Positions 17,530 through 25,871 of a stretch of DNA of 64,000 bases are shown in pieces. Within the stretch, counting starts at the first letter, position 1. The number at the start of each line of letters is the position of its first letter. Below the pieces are notes generated by a model that saw nothing but the letters and a program-made list of their open reading frames with translations, made no database searches and was not told the DNA's origin. Source of the DNA: JAVVEG01 sp041689205 (lineage in GTDB: Bacteria; Pseudomonadota; Gammaproteobacteria; Pseudomonadales; Pseudohongiellaceae); assembly GCA_041689205.1 (NCBI GenBank), contig JBDNGQ010000209.1:1-64000 (forward strand), read 5' to 3'. A program made the translations under genes and the position numbers.

Positions 17530-18273
17530 ATGAAAAACTATAAAGCCCCTTCCGATCTGCTGAAAGATCGAACGATTCTTGTTACCGGTGCCGGAGATGG
17601 CATTGGTAAAGCCGCAGCACTGGCTTTTGCGAAACACGGTGCCACTGTCATCCTGCTGGGCCGCACCCAGGGTAAACTCGAACAGATCTATGATGAGATT
17701 AAGATTGCTCAGGCACCTGAGGCAATTATTCATCCTCTGGACCTGGCTACAGCGGGTAACGAAGATTATGCTGCGCTGGCTGTCTCTATCAGCGAGCAAT
17801 TTGGAGGACTGGATGGCTTATTGCATAGCGCTGCCCTGCTGGGCCCACGCACCCCGATCCAATACTATCCGGCCGAAGCCTGGGCAAAATTGATGCAGGT
17901 GAATGTTACCGCCTGCTTTCAATTGACACGGGCACTATTACCCGCACTGATGACATCTGATCAGGGAAGAATTCTGTTTACTTCGTCCAGCGTAGGAAGA
18001 CACGGTCGCGCTTACTGGGGCGGTTATGCGGTCAGCAAGTTTGCTGTTGAAGGTTTGATGCAGGTGCTTGCAGATGAGTTACGCGATACCAGTAATGTCC
18101 GCGTAAACAGCATCAATCCGGGAGCTACCCGCACTGCAATGAGAAAGGAGGCCTATCCGGCTGAAGACCCCGTCACCCTGCCAACTCCGGAATCACTGAT
18201 GCCCGCCTATCTTTATCTGATGGGCAGCGAGAGCACTGAAGTGCATGGACAGGCTCTCGATATCCAGAACTGA
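17530..18273 (+). CDS. yciK: Short-chain dehydrogenase/reductase, YciK family
   Basis: 247 residues. The frame is open further upstream, overlapping mupP, but the ATG at 17530 gives the usual YciK start with the cofactor motif TGAGDGIG at 19-26. NNAG is replaced by LLHSAALLG, and the catalytic block is SSSVGRHGRAYWGGYAVSK with Y and K in the YxxxK spacing. It is a classical SDR oxidoreductase with NAD(P); the substrate is unknown across the family. It lies 43 bases after mupP, the same order as in Pseudomonas, which suggests a shared operon with ubiG and mupP. Confidence 0.9.
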   Translation: MKNYKAPSDLLKDRTILVTGAGDGIGKAAALAFAKHGATVILLGRTQGKLEQIYDEIKIAQAPEAIIHPLDLATAGNEDYAALAVSISEQFGGLDGLLHSAALLGPRTPIQYYPAEAWAKLMQVNVTACFQLTRALLPALMTSDQGRILFTSSSVGRHGRAYWGGYAVSKFAVEGLMQVLADELRDTSNVRVNSINPGATRTAMRKEAYPAEDPVTLPTPESLMPAYLYLMGSESTEVHGQALDIQN

Positions 18274-18322
18274 TTTAAAACAATTAACCGGGGGCATCCA
18301 GTCCTATTTAATTACTGTGCGA

Positions 18323-19105
18323 TTAACTGCGCCGCGCTGGGACCAGGACTTTCTGTCTGCTGCGAGGAGGCAGGCCAGCCGCAGCATATAAAAGATTTAT
18401 TTCTTGCAAAGGCAGCTCATACAGTTGCCCCTTCTTGATTCTGCTTGGTATAAACATAGGGCCATACCTGACTCGCTTCAGACGGCTTACAGTGACACCC
18501 TGAGACTCCCACAGACGCCGCACTTCTCGATTACGGCCCTCCATGATGACTACATGGTACCAGCGGTTACTTGCTTCACCTGCGAAAAATTGGACGTCTG
18601 TGAAGCGGCAAAGATTGTCCTCAATCATCACCCCCTGCAGCATCGCATTTATCATTTCCTGAGTGACATCACCACGCACCCGAACGGCATATTCCCGATC
18701 CACATTGGACGATGGATGCATCAACTTATTGGCTAATTCACCATCAGTAGTAAACAACAAAAGTCCGCTGGTATTCATATCGAGGCGGCCAATCGCGACC
18801 CAGCGGCCATGCTTTATAGATGGCAGTTTATCGAACACAGTTGGTCGACCCTCGGGGTCTTTGCGGGTGCTTACTTCACCTTCAGGCTTATTGTATAAAA
18901 CCACCCTTGCCTGCTCAGAGGCAGCCGTTGGAGGGCTTACTTTTTTGCCATCTACTATCAATTTGTCGTCAGCACTTACGCGATCACCAAGGGTGGCGAT
19001 TTTGCCATTGATTTTCACTCGCCCCTGTTTAATCCAGTCCTCCAGTTCGCGCCTTGAACCAAAACCAGCCCTGGCAAGTACTTTCTGTAATTTCTCATCG
19101 GTCAC
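18323..19105 (-). CDS. rluB: 23S rRNA pseudouridine synthase B
   Basis: 260 residues. An N-terminal S4 RNA-binding domain (LQKVLARAGFGSRRELEDWIKQGRVKING begins at residue 6) is followed by an RsuA/RluB/E/F catalytic domain. The nucleophile is Asp109 in GRLDMNTSGLLLF. The closing motif GRNREVRRLWESQGVTVSRLKRVRYGP is typical of the family. The enzyme makes pseudouridine 2605 of 23S rRNA. Its ATG lies inside the end of scpB (11-base overlap). The C-terminus is short and basic, without the long tails seen in some homologues. Confidence 0.93.
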   Translation of the reverse strand: MTDEKLQKVLARAGFGSRRELEDWIKQGRVKINGKIATLGDRVSADDKLIVDGKKVSPPTAASEQARVVLYNKPEGEVSTRKDPEGRPTVFDKLPSIKHGRWVAIGRLDMNTSGLLLFTTDGELANKLMHPSSNVDREYAVRVRGDVTQEMINAMLQGVMIEDNLCRFTDVQFFAGEASNRWYHVVIMEGRNREVRRLWESQGVTVSRLKRVRYGPMFIPSRIKKGQLYELPLQEINLLYAAAGLPPRSRQKVLVPARRS

Positions 19106-19958
19106 TGTTATTTTCTTCCTGCGTACTTTCTATTAGGGAGGGTTTTGCGGATGGCGGGATGCTCCCTTTGAGAGCAGAGCTTATACCCAGTATTTCATCC
19201 AGCGGACGCCGAGCCAGCGCCATCGCTTCCTGTTCATCTGGATAATCGCCTTCGTTTGCTGAATCGCTGAATTCATCGTCCGTCTCGGCTGTTAACTCCG
19301 CCTCGGAAGGCAGATCCAGTACGCGCATATCTCCCAGCACATCCTCAAGCTCCAGCTCTCGGTTGAGTTGATCCAGATCGCGAATTTCTGAAAGCGGTGG
19401 AAGTTGCTGAAGACTTTTTAAATCAAAATAGTCAAGAAACTGCCTGGTGGTCGCAAACATTGCAGGCCTGCCGGGCACATCGCGATGACCAACTACTCTG
19501 ATCCACTCACGATCCAGTAATGTCCTGATAATAGTAGAGCTGACCCCCACCCCGCGAATCTCTTCAATATCACCTCGGGTGATCGGTTGACGGTAAGCAA
19601 TTAAAGCCAAAGTTTCCAATAATGCACGGGTATATCGCTGCGGTCTCTCCTCCCACAGCCGGCTCACCCATGCGCTGAGCTCCTGCTTTACCTGAAAGCG
19701 GAAGCCGGAGGCTATTTCTTTTAACTCAAAGCCTCTTTGCTCGCAATCCATCGCGATAGCAGCAAAAACTTCTTTCAGTACTGCGGGTTCGGGTCTCTCT
19801 TGCTCAAGAAAAAGCTCAGCGACATCAGCCACAGACAAAGGTTTGCCTGCGGCCATTAACAAGCCTTCTACGATCCTCTTGAGCTGGTCTTTCTCAATGG
19901 GGACTGCCACCATATCCGTCACAGGAGCCTCAAGGTCGTGAACTTGTGCATCGTTCAT
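19095..19958 (-). CDS. scpB: Segregation and condensation protein B
   Basis: 287 residues. Two winged-helix domains span about residues 24-185: LKRIVEGLLMAAGKPLSVADVAELF opens the first, and LETLALIAYRQPITRGDIEEIRGV with the following GRPAMFATTRQFLDYF is the family signature. A long acidic C-terminal extension (about 200-287) varies between species. ScpB joins ScpA and SMC in a condensin complex for chromosome organisation. It overlaps the scpA stop by four bases. In Pseudomonas-type bacteria SMC and MksB systems coexist; smc itself is not in this window. Confidence 0.93.
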   Translation of the reverse strand: MNDAQVHDLEAPVTDMVAVPIEKDQLKRIVEGLLMAAGKPLSVADVAELFLEQERPEPAVLKEVFAAIAMDCEQRGFELKEIASGFRFQVKQELSAWVSRLWEERPQRYTRALLETLALIAYRQPITRGDIEEIRGVGVSSTIIRTLLDREWIRVVGHRDVPGRPAMFATTRQFLDYFDLKSLQQLPPLSEIRDLDQLNRELELEDVLGDMRVLDLPSEAELTAETDDEFSDSANEGDYPDEQEAMALARRPLDEILGISSALKGSIPPSAKPSLIESTQEENNSDR

Positions 19959-20827
19959 TCGCTGCGTGCCTTTAAATGTATAGGGCCAAATGCCTCAGTT
20001 TGAATTATTTCAATCAGAGAATCCTTCAGCAGTTCCATAACTGCAAGGAAAGTCACAACCACACCAAGACGCCCCTCTTCCCTCATCAACAGCGACACCA
20101 GAGGTATAAAACGCTGTGATGACAGGCGTACCAGAATCTCTGACATCTTCTCGCGCGTAGACAGCGTTTCACGCTGAATATGATGGTGCTCGAACCTATC
20201 TGCCCGTCTTAAAACACTTGCTAAGGCAATCAGTATTTCTTCAAGCTCAACTACCGGATCGGGCGTATAACGTTCCAATTCCGGCGCTGCTGCTTGAACC
20301 AGAAACAAATCCCTTTCCAGACGCGGTAATGCATCTATATCTTCTGCTGCTTTTTTATACCGTTCATATTCCTGCAGACGCCTGATCAGCTGTGCGCGAG
20401 GGTCTTCTTCGTCCTCAGCTTCGACACTACTGCGCGGTAATAACATCCGCGATTTGATTTCAGCCAGCATGGCTGCCATCACCAGGTATTCGGCGGCCAG
20501 TTCAAACTGATGAGACTCCATCAAATCGACATAAGCCATGTATTGAGAGGTGATTTGAGAGACATCTATTTCCAGAATATCTATGTTCTGTCGTTTGATC
20601 AGATATAACAACAGATCCAGCGGTCCTTCAAATGCTTCAAGAAACACCTCGAGGGCATCCGGGGGAATATACAGATCCTGTGGCAATTGCGTCATCGCTT
20701 TGCCGGCAATATAAGCAAAAGGCATTTCCTGCTGAGCTAACTGCTCCAGCGGTTTTGCCCTGCTTGTCTCTACAGTCGGTTCAGCGCTCACCTCAACGGT
20801 ACCCCAATCCCATTGCGTCTCTGACAT
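19955..20827 (-). CDS. scpA: Segregation and condensation protein A
   Basis: 290 residues from the ATG at 20827. The frame opens earlier (20866), but that part lies deep in trpS, while the chosen start has a GGGAG 10 bases upstream. The family domain starts at about residue 60: VFLEAFEGPLDLLLYLIKRQNIDILEI, then YLVMAAMLAEIKSRMLLP. It is the kleisin that bridges SMC heads and binds ScpB. The ~55 residues before the domain are weakly conserved, so a start nearer the domain is possible. It overlaps trpS by 35 bases, indicating a trpS-scpA-scpB-rluB transcript. Confidence 0.9.
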   Translation of the reverse strand: MSETQWDWGTVEVSAEPTVETSRAKPLEQLAQQEMPFAYIAGKAMTQLPQDLYIPPDALEVFLEAFEGPLDLLLYLIKRQNIDILEIDVSQITSQYMAYVDLMESHQFELAAEYLVMAAMLAEIKSRMLLPRSSVEAEDEEDPRAQLIRRLQEYERYKKAAEDIDALPRLERDLFLVQAAAPELERYTPDPVVELEEILIALASVLRRADRFEHHHIQRETLSTREKMSEILVRLSSQRFIPLVSLLMREEGRLGVVVTFLAVMELLKDSLIEIIQTEAFGPIHLKARSE

Positions 20828-22007
20828 CCTGCAGAGTCTCCCGGGCTGATTCCCTTGCCACTTCAACGCCTTCAGCTAGTATCGATCTGACCATATCCGG
20901 GTCTTTTTCGTATTGTTTCGCCTGCTCCTGAATAGGTTCTAACTCTTTGATTATCGTGTCAATAACCGGTCGTTTGCATTCCAGACAACCAATTCCGGCG
21001 CTGCGGCAACCGGCATTCACCCATTCTTTGGTGCTCTCGTCCGAATATACTTCATGCAACTGCCATACCGGACATTTTTGTGGATCACCCGGATCTGTCA
21101 GCCGCACCCGTGCAGGATCGGTAGGCATGGTTGCGATTTTCTTTTCAATCAACTCCAGAGGTTCGCGCAGACTGATGGTGTTATCGTAGGACTTGGACAT
21201 TTTTTGCCCATCAAGGCCAGGCATTTTCGCGGCAGGTGTCAGCAACGCCTGCGGTTCCGCCAGAATCATTTTTCCGCTGCCTTCCAGATAACCCCAAAGT
21301 CGCTCGCGATCACCCAGGGAAATATTCTGCTGTTCCTGCAGCAATGCTTTTGCCCGTTCCAGCGCATCCTGATCTCCCTGCTGCTGGTATCCGGTTCTCA
21401 ATGAACTGTACAAGCGCGCAGTTTTTTTGCCCATCTTCTTGATAGCAGCCTGAACATTTTCTTCAAAGTCGGGTTCTCTACCATAAAGATGATTAAAACG
21501 ACGCGCAACTTCCCGTGTTAATTCCACGTGCGCCACCTGGTCTGCGCCTACGGGAACCATACCGGCACGATAGATCAGAATATCCGCACTCTGCAGCAAG
21601 GGGTATCCTAAAAATCCGTAGGTCTCCAAGTCTCTTTCCCGTAGTTTTTCCTGTTGATCTTTATAGCTGGGGACACGTTCGAGCCAACCCAGAGGTGTCA
21701 TCATCGACAGTAATAGATGCAACTCAGCATGCTCAGGGACGCGGGACTGGATAAAAAGGGAAGCCGAACCGGGATTTACACCAACAGCTAGCCAGTCGAT
21801 GACCATATCGAGGACGTATTCTTCAAGTATCTGCGGAGAAGCATAATGTGTGGTCAACGCATGCCAATCGGCAACAAAGAAAAAACATTCATATTCATGC
21901 TGGAGTTTCACCCAATTTTTGAGCACACCATGATAATGCCCAAGATGCAGACGTCCGGTGGGGCGCATCCCTGATAAAACCCGATGCTGTGAATTGACAG
22001 TGGACAA
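20793..22007 (-). CDS. trpS: Tryptophanyl-tRNA synthetase
   Basis: 404 residues from a TTG at 22007. An in-frame GTG at 22043 exists but lacks a ribosome-binding site, whereas CTGGAG precedes the TTG by 7 bases. Class I signatures are HLGH in SGMRPTGRLHLGHYHG and KMSKSYDN. It charges tRNA-Trp. A C-terminal block holds four cysteines spaced C-x21-C-x6-C-x2-C (KCPVWQ ... AGCRSAGIGCLECK). This nearly matches the C-x22-C-x6-C-x2-C motif that carries a 4Fe-4S cluster in Thermotoga maritima TrpRS. It heads the scpA-scpB-rluB run. Confidence 0.95.
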   Translation of the reverse strand: MSTVNSQHRVLSGMRPTGRLHLGHYHGVLKNWVKLQHEYECFFFVADWHALTTHYASPQILEEYVLDMVIDWLAVGVNPGSASLFIQSRVPEHAELHLLLSMMTPLGWLERVPSYKDQQEKLRERDLETYGFLGYPLLQSADILIYRAGMVPVGADQVAHVELTREVARRFNHLYGREPDFEENVQAAIKKMGKKTARLYSSLRTGYQQQGDQDALERAKALLQEQQNISLGDRERLWGYLEGSGKMILAEPQALLTPAAKMPGLDGQKMSKSYDNTISLREPLELIEKKIATMPTDPARVRLTDPGDPQKCPVWQLHEVYSDESTKEWVNAGCRSAGIGCLECKRPVIDTIIKELEPIQEQAKQYEKDPDMVRSILAEGVEVARESARETLQDVRDAMGLGYR

Positions 22008-22157
22008 CGTATAACTCCAGTATTCTTGTTGAATATAGGCCACTCCATCACGGATTGGCCGGAAAGGGCCGCATTATCTCAGATGAAAAGAGTGAATACG
22101 AAGAATTTTTAGCCACCCTGTTAAAAGGGCCGGAGCTGAAACACCCGCACCGCAGAC

Positions 22158-22778
22158 TTATCGAAAGGGTTCAGAATCACCTTTGCCTTCGCGCAGCAGT
22201 TTTGGTTTACCATCGACCAGGTCCACCACGGTTGTGGCTGTCAGGCCACAGGCTTCGCTTTCAATAATCAGATCAACCAGGTTTCCCATTCGTTCCTGGA
22301 TTTCGTAAACCTCAGAGAGCGGATTTTCGTCGCCAGGGAGAATCAGGCTGGTACTCATTATCGGTTCTCCTACTTCCTGTAACAGTGCTTGAGTTACCCG
22401 ATTATCGGGAATGCGCAAACCTATAGTCTTGCGTTTAGGATGCATCAGACGACGTGGCACTTCCGCCGTCGCTGACAAAATGAAAGTATAGGGACCGGGG
22501 GTATATGCTTTGAGCAGGCGATAAGCGCTGTTGCTCACTTTTGCATAGATGGATATCGAAGAAAGATCTGCGCACATCAGCGTAAAATTATGTCTGTCAT
22601 CCAATTGCCTGATCCGACGAATTCTTTCCAACGCGGATTTGTCGCCTATATGACAGGCCAGCGCATAAGTAGAGTCGGTGGGATAAATGATAACTCCTCC
22701 AGAAAGCAAAATAGCTGCCGCCTGCTTGATCAGGCGTGGTTCTGGATTCTGAGGATGAATGTGGAAACACTGAGCCAT
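22158..22778 (-). CDS. yciO: YciO/YrdC/Sua5-family protein (threonylcarbamoyl-AMP synthase-like)
   Basis: 206 residues forming a single YrdC-like domain. GGVIIYPTDSTYALAC is the nucleotide/threonine pocket segment, followed by IRQLDDRHNFTLMC, YTPGPYTFIL and a KTIGLRIPDN block. The length and the RKR/LDDR features match YciO rather than TsaC. TsaC/Sua5 make threonylcarbamoyl-AMP for t6A tRNA modification. YciO is a paralogue whose contribution is weaker or uncertain. It lies upstream of trpS on the same strand with a gap of about 150 bases, and diverges from yciI. Confidence 0.88.
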   Translation of the reverse strand: MAQCFHIHPQNPEPRLIKQAAAILLSGGVIIYPTDSTYALACHIGDKSALERIRRIRQLDDRHNFTLMCADLSSISIYAKVSNSAYRLLKAYTPGPYTFILSATAEVPRRLMHPKRKTIGLRIPDNRVTQALLQEVGEPIMSTSLILPGDENPLSEVYEIQERMGNLVDLIIESEACGLTATTVVDLVDGKPKLLREGKGDSEPFR

Positions 22779-22926
22779 TAGAGGTATCGTAGTCCGTTTT
22801 TAAAATTGGAATTAAGCACGCGGCACACAATAACAGGCTGCGACCGGCAAGTCGATTGCTGACATCCGCAACGGCGCTGCTGGAACAAAGATTATCTATT
22901 CATCAGTCAAAAACAAAGGATCAGAA

Positions 22927-23226
22927 ATGCTCTATGCAATCATCAGTGAAGACGTCGCTAACAGTCTGCCATTGCGGATTACTGTTAGATCGGCACATCT
23001 TAAGCGTGTTCAAAAATTAGTCGACGAGGGACGCCTGATTATAGCCGGCCCACATCCTGCTATCGACAGCAATGAACCAGCAGCGGCCGGTTTTACCGGC
23101 AGTCTGATCATCGCGGAATTTGCATCACTGGCGGCAGCACAATTATGGGCTGATGCTGACCCTTATTTGGAAGCTGGTGTTTATCAAAAAGTTGTGGTGA
23201 AGCCATTTAAGCAGGTGATGCCTTGA
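22927..23226 (+). CDS. yciI: YciI family protein
   Basis: 99 residues, one YCII domain with a ferredoxin-like fold. The N-terminal MLYAIISED, the R-x2-H segment (RSAHLKRV), the acidic GPHPAIDSNEP loop and the DPYLEAGVYQKVVVKPF C-terminus correspond to E. coli YciI. The family may catalyse dehydratase or epimerase-like chemistry, but no physiological role is established. AAAGGA precedes the ATG. The linkage with yciO is recurrent in gammaproteobacteria. The gene converges with the next cyclophilin gene, 8 bases apart. Confidence 0.88.
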   Translation: MLYAIISEDVANSLPLRITVRSAHLKRVQKLVDEGRLIIAGPHPAIDSNEPAAAGFTGSLIIAEFASLAAAQLWADADPYLEAGVYQKVVVKPFKQVMP

Positions 23227-23234
23227 GAGCCCGC

Positions 23235-23861
23235 TTATTCCTGCAAAACTTCCTGCAATTCAGATGTCACGGGCTTCAGATCAGGAAACCCGACATCGAG
23301 GGTCTCATTCCAGATTTTCAATTCTCCGCGTTTTCGCCGCATCAGAGCAGAAGTATCACCACTGATAGTGACACTTTGAATCACATCATTGCGGCTGATT
23401 GAATTGACTACCTCCTGCCCCTTCACCACCCGGCCGAATACGGAATGCTTGCCATCAAGATGGGGTGCTGGCACATGAGTGATGAAGAACTGGCTGCCAT
23501 CTGTTCCGGGGCCACTGTTCGCGGTAGATAAAATTCCAGCACGATTATGACGCAGTGTTAACTCACCGCTGAAACGATAACCAGGACTGCCGGTACCGGT
23601 GCCCAGGGGATCGCCGCCCTGAATCATAAAGTTGCGCTCTACTCGATGAAATTTCAAACCATCGTAAAAACCGCGCTGCGCGAGATTCACAAAATTCGCC
23701 ACGGAGGTGGGAGCCAATTGCTCATTGAAGGAAATTTCGATATCACCTTTGTTGGTCTTTATCAGAGCACCCAGGTTCTGAGCCAGGGCAACAGGTGACA
23801 GTAGCATCCACGCAAGAATAAACAGGAAGGTTGGTTTTTTCTTTTTAAATGAACTCATCAT
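23235..23861 (-). CDS. Exported cyclophilin-type peptidyl-prolyl isomerase
   Basis: 208 residues. The N-terminus is basic then hydrophobic (KKKKPTFLFILAWMLLSPVALAQ), a signal peptide with a likely cut after VALA. The cyclophilin core has FHRVERNFMIQGGDPLGTGTGSPGYRF, ILSTANSGPGTDGSQFFITHVPAPHLDGKHSVFGRVVKG, with the conserved catalytic arginine. About 45 residues after the core are rich in charged residues and lack a known domain. It probably assists periplasmic protein folding. The gene overlaps the xthA stop by four bases (ATGA), so it is translated from the xthA transcript. It is a paralogue of the genes at 324 and 55541. Confidence 0.9.
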   Translation of the reverse strand: MMSSFKKKKPTFLFILAWMLLSPVALAQNLGALIKTNKGDIEISFNEQLAPTSVANFVNLAQRGFYDGLKFHRVERNFMIQGGDPLGTGTGSPGYRFSGELTLRHNRAGILSTANSGPGTDGSQFFITHVPAPHLDGKHSVFGRVVKGQEVVNSISRNDVIQSVTISGDTSALMRRKRGELKIWNETLDVGFPDLKPVTSELQEVLQE

Positions 23862-24631
23862 AAAGCTATACCAAATTGCATGTTTACCGGCGCATGATCT
23901 GAAAAACTCTGCGCAGTGTATATTTCAACTTCCTGCACATGAGCAAGAAGATTGGGAGTAATTACGTGATAATCAAGGCGCCACCCGACATTCTTTGATC
24001 GGGCCTGACCTCGCTGCGACCACCATGTATATTGATCAGATTCTTTGTTGAGGTGACGGAATGCATCTATAAACCCTTCCTGTTCAAAAAGTCGATCAAG
24101 CCACTGTCTTTCCAGAGGCAGAAAACCAGAGTTCTTTAGATTACCTTTCCAGTTTTTTAGATCAATCTCTTTATGACAGATATTCCAATCACCACAGAAA
24201 ATAAAATCACGCCCACTGTCGCGTAACGATTGCATGAAGGGCATGAACTTATCAAGAAACTGATACTTCACCGTCTGCCGCAACTCTCCGCTGCTGCCTG
24301 ATGGCATATACAGCGAGGCTACACTAAGGTTGCCGAAATCAGCTTGAATGTAACGCCCTTCCGAATCAGCTGTATTGCACCCAATTCCGCGGATTACCCG
24401 ATCAGGTTTGCGACGACAGAATAAGGCGGTACCCGAATAGCCTTTCTTTTCTGCGTCGAAATAAAAACAATGATAGCCCTCAGGATGAAATATCGGGTCG
24501 TCCAGTTGATGAATCTGTGCTTTGGTTTCCTGCAGACAGATTACATCAGCATCCGCTTCCGGCAGCCAGTCAAAAAATCCTTTTTTTGCAGCTGACCGAA
24601 TGCCATTACAGTTTAACGTCATTACTCGCAT
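23858..24631 (-). CDS. xthA: Exodeoxyribonuclease III (AP endonuclease)
   Basis: 257 residues of the exonuclease III/APE1 family. MRVMTLNCNGIRSA carries the first metal-site asparagine, ICLQETKA the catalytic glutamate, and SLYMPSG, CGDWNICH and SDHAPV the remaining catalytic Asp-Asn and Asp-His pairs. WRLDYHVITP is the usual penultimate motif. The enzyme cuts abasic sites and removes 3' blocks in base-excision repair. It overlaps the upstream HemD-like gene by 26 bases and the downstream cyclophilin by 4. Confidence 0.95.
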   Translation of the reverse strand: MRVMTLNCNGIRSAAKKGFFDWLPEADADVICLQETKAQIHQLDDPIFHPEGYHCFYFDAEKKGYSGTALFCRRKPDRVIRGIGCNTADSEGRYIQADFGNLSVASLYMPSGSSGELRQTVKYQFLDKFMPFMQSLRDSGRDFIFCGDWNICHKEIDLKNWKGNLKNSGFLPLERQWLDRLFEQEGFIDAFRHLNKESDQYTWWSQRGQARSKNVGWRLDYHVITPNLLAHVQEVEIYTAQSFSDHAPVNMQFGIAL

Positions 24632-25484
24632 CCAAACCTTCTTGTTGTTCTCGTAACATTCTGACCAGGGCCATGACCATTGGTTTCATAAAAAAAGATG
24701 ACTCCGGCATCACCTGCACCTGGACACCGGCAGTTTGCAACTGCTCTGCTACAACAGGACCTACTGCCACAACCATTATACGAGCGAGTACCTGCTGTAA
24801 TTTTTGTTCAACCCCCCGTTTTTTAGCCACTTCGAGCAGACGGGTATACTGCGGCTGACTGGTAAACATCATGGCAGTGACTCGCGCTGCAAGTCCACCA
24901 TGCAGCAGTCCGGTAATAAAATCTGCAACCACTTGCTCGGCTGAATCAGAGGCGTAAATATAAGGCGCGATCGGCACAGCAATCGCGCCGCGGTCGCGCA
25001 GATAATCCATTAAGAGCAGATTGGGATCCTCACCATAAAGCTGAACCGCAACTCGTCGCCCCTGTAATTCGATAGAGTGCAGTGTTTCGATAATGCCTGC
25101 GGTAGTCGGTGCAGAACCCAGCATATCAGGCTTCAGATCCAGCTCTTTTAATGCCCGCCCCGGTTTCGGGCCACGACATATTTTGACGGTATCGGAGAGC
25201 GCTCGTAGAAACTCGTCCTTGCAGGCGGCACGTTGAGCGAATCCGTTCAAACGACGCAAACCTTCGCCCGTCAAGATAATAAAATACTCGCAGGGCCTGC
25301 TGATAAACTCCTGTAGCCAGCTCTCTATTTTACGGTGATCGGGAGCGTCAAGAATACTTACAAGGGGTAGTCGAAGCACCTGAGCACCGCGAGCTTCCAG
25401 CAAATCCACCAGAATATCGAGCTGCCTGCTCTCAGGTACGGCAATATATTGGCCACTAAGAGATAATTCCTCTTCTAACTGCAT
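24606..25484 (-). CDS. Uroporphyrinogen-III synthase family protein (HemD-like)
   Basis: 292 residues. The layout is that of the two-lobed HemD fold: IAVPESRQLDILVDLLEARGAQVLRLPLVSI at the start, YFIILTGEGLRRL in the middle, and TAMMFTSQPQYTRLLEVAKKRG and VVAVGPVVAEQLQTAGVQVQVMPESSFFMKPMV at the end. The ILTGEGLRRL variant, instead of FTS-NGV, resembles HemD paralogues linked to nitrate/nitrite assimilation. No nitrite reductase or other haem gene lies nearby. It may make uroporphyrinogen III for sirohaem or haem, or act as a divergent paralogue. It begins the unit with xthA and a cyclophilin. Confidence 0.75.
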   Translation of the reverse strand: MQLEEELSLSGQYIAVPESRQLDILVDLLEARGAQVLRLPLVSILDAPDHRKIESWLQEFISRPCEYFIILTGEGLRRLNGFAQRAACKDEFLRALSDTVKICRGPKPGRALKELDLKPDMLGSAPTTAGIIETLHSIELQGRRVAVQLYGEDPNLLLMDYLRDRGAIAVPIAPYIYASDSAEQVVADFITGLLHGGLAARVTAMMFTSQPQYTRLLEVAKKRGVEQKLQQVLARIMVVAVGPVVAEQLQTAGVQVQVMPESSFFMKPMVMALVRMLREQQEGLDASNDVKL

Positions 25485-25616
25485 GCGATTTTTCCGTTAA
25501 AAAATTAAACGTAACTTATATTCCCAGAATTACGACAACATGTTTTCATCTGCTAATAATTCAACGCAAAAATGTAACTTTTTATCGCAAAAATCCCGCC
25601 ACTCAGTTTTAAACTG

Positions 25617-25644
25617 TTACATAAATGCCCATTTATGTTACTAT
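25617..25644 (+). promoter_or_regulatory. Predicted sigma-70 promoter with a palindromic operator in the spacer
   Basis: TTACAT (25617-25622) and TACTAT (25639-25644) are separated by 16 bases. The spacer is occupied by a palindrome, ACATAAATG-CC-CATTTATGT (25619-25638), flanked by GTTAC on both sides, a plausible repressor site. The promoter faces the short ORF at 25701. The rest of the spacer 25485-25616 is AT-rich with two further GTAAC elements and no supported ORF. Confidence 0.5.
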
Positions 25645-25700
25645 GCCGCCTGTTGCATCAAAGCAATAGAAGAATTATTTATCAAACGTGGAGATTATCA

Positions 25701-25802
25701 ATGACCGACATTATACACAGCACCAGAGCAGTACTTATATCAGCCGTAGTAGTAGCAGCCGCAGTAGCTGTTCCAATTCTGACAATTCTTGCAGTAGTCT
25801 GA
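25701..25802 (+). CDS. Small hydrophobic peptide of 33 residues, leader-peptide-like
   Basis: The ORF starts with ATG at 25701, seven bases after GTGGAG, and stops with TGA at 25800-25802. The peptide begins MTDIIHSTRAVL. Its last 22 residues consist almost entirely of Val, Ala, Ile and Leu, including SAVVVAAAVAVP, and would form one membrane helix. Composition and length resemble branched-chain amino acid leader peptides such as IvbL and IlvL, or a small membrane protein. I do not recognise a family. Downstream are a hairpin (25815-25844), an 11-codon ORF and a strong terminator, but no plus-strand gene follows; moaB converges. It is thus an orphan unit. Coding is supported by the ribosome-binding site, promoter and terminator, not by homology. 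Confidence 0.55.
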   Translation: MTDIIHSTRAVLISAVVVAAAVAVPILTILAVV

Positions 25803-25814
25803 ACAGCCTCAAGC

Positions 25815-25844
25815 AGTCAGGTGTCGATGATCAGTCGACTGACT
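25815..25844 (+). other. Hairpin after the small hydrophobic ORF
   Basis: AGTCA (25815-25819) and GTCGA (25823-25827) pair with TCGAC (25835-25839) and TGACT (25840-25844), leaving a 3-base bulge and a 7-base loop. It starts 13 bases after the stop of the 33-codon ORF and precedes the terminator, the spacing expected of a pause or antiterminator stem in an attenuator. Confidence 0.5.
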
Positions 25845-25871
25845 TAAACTACCCTGAGAAGGGAGTATTTT

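Noticed and set aside
22055..22267. Plus-strand ORF of 70 codons upstream of yciO
   Set aside because: It overlaps the yciO gene antisense by half its length, has no family resemblance and no ribosome-binding site.
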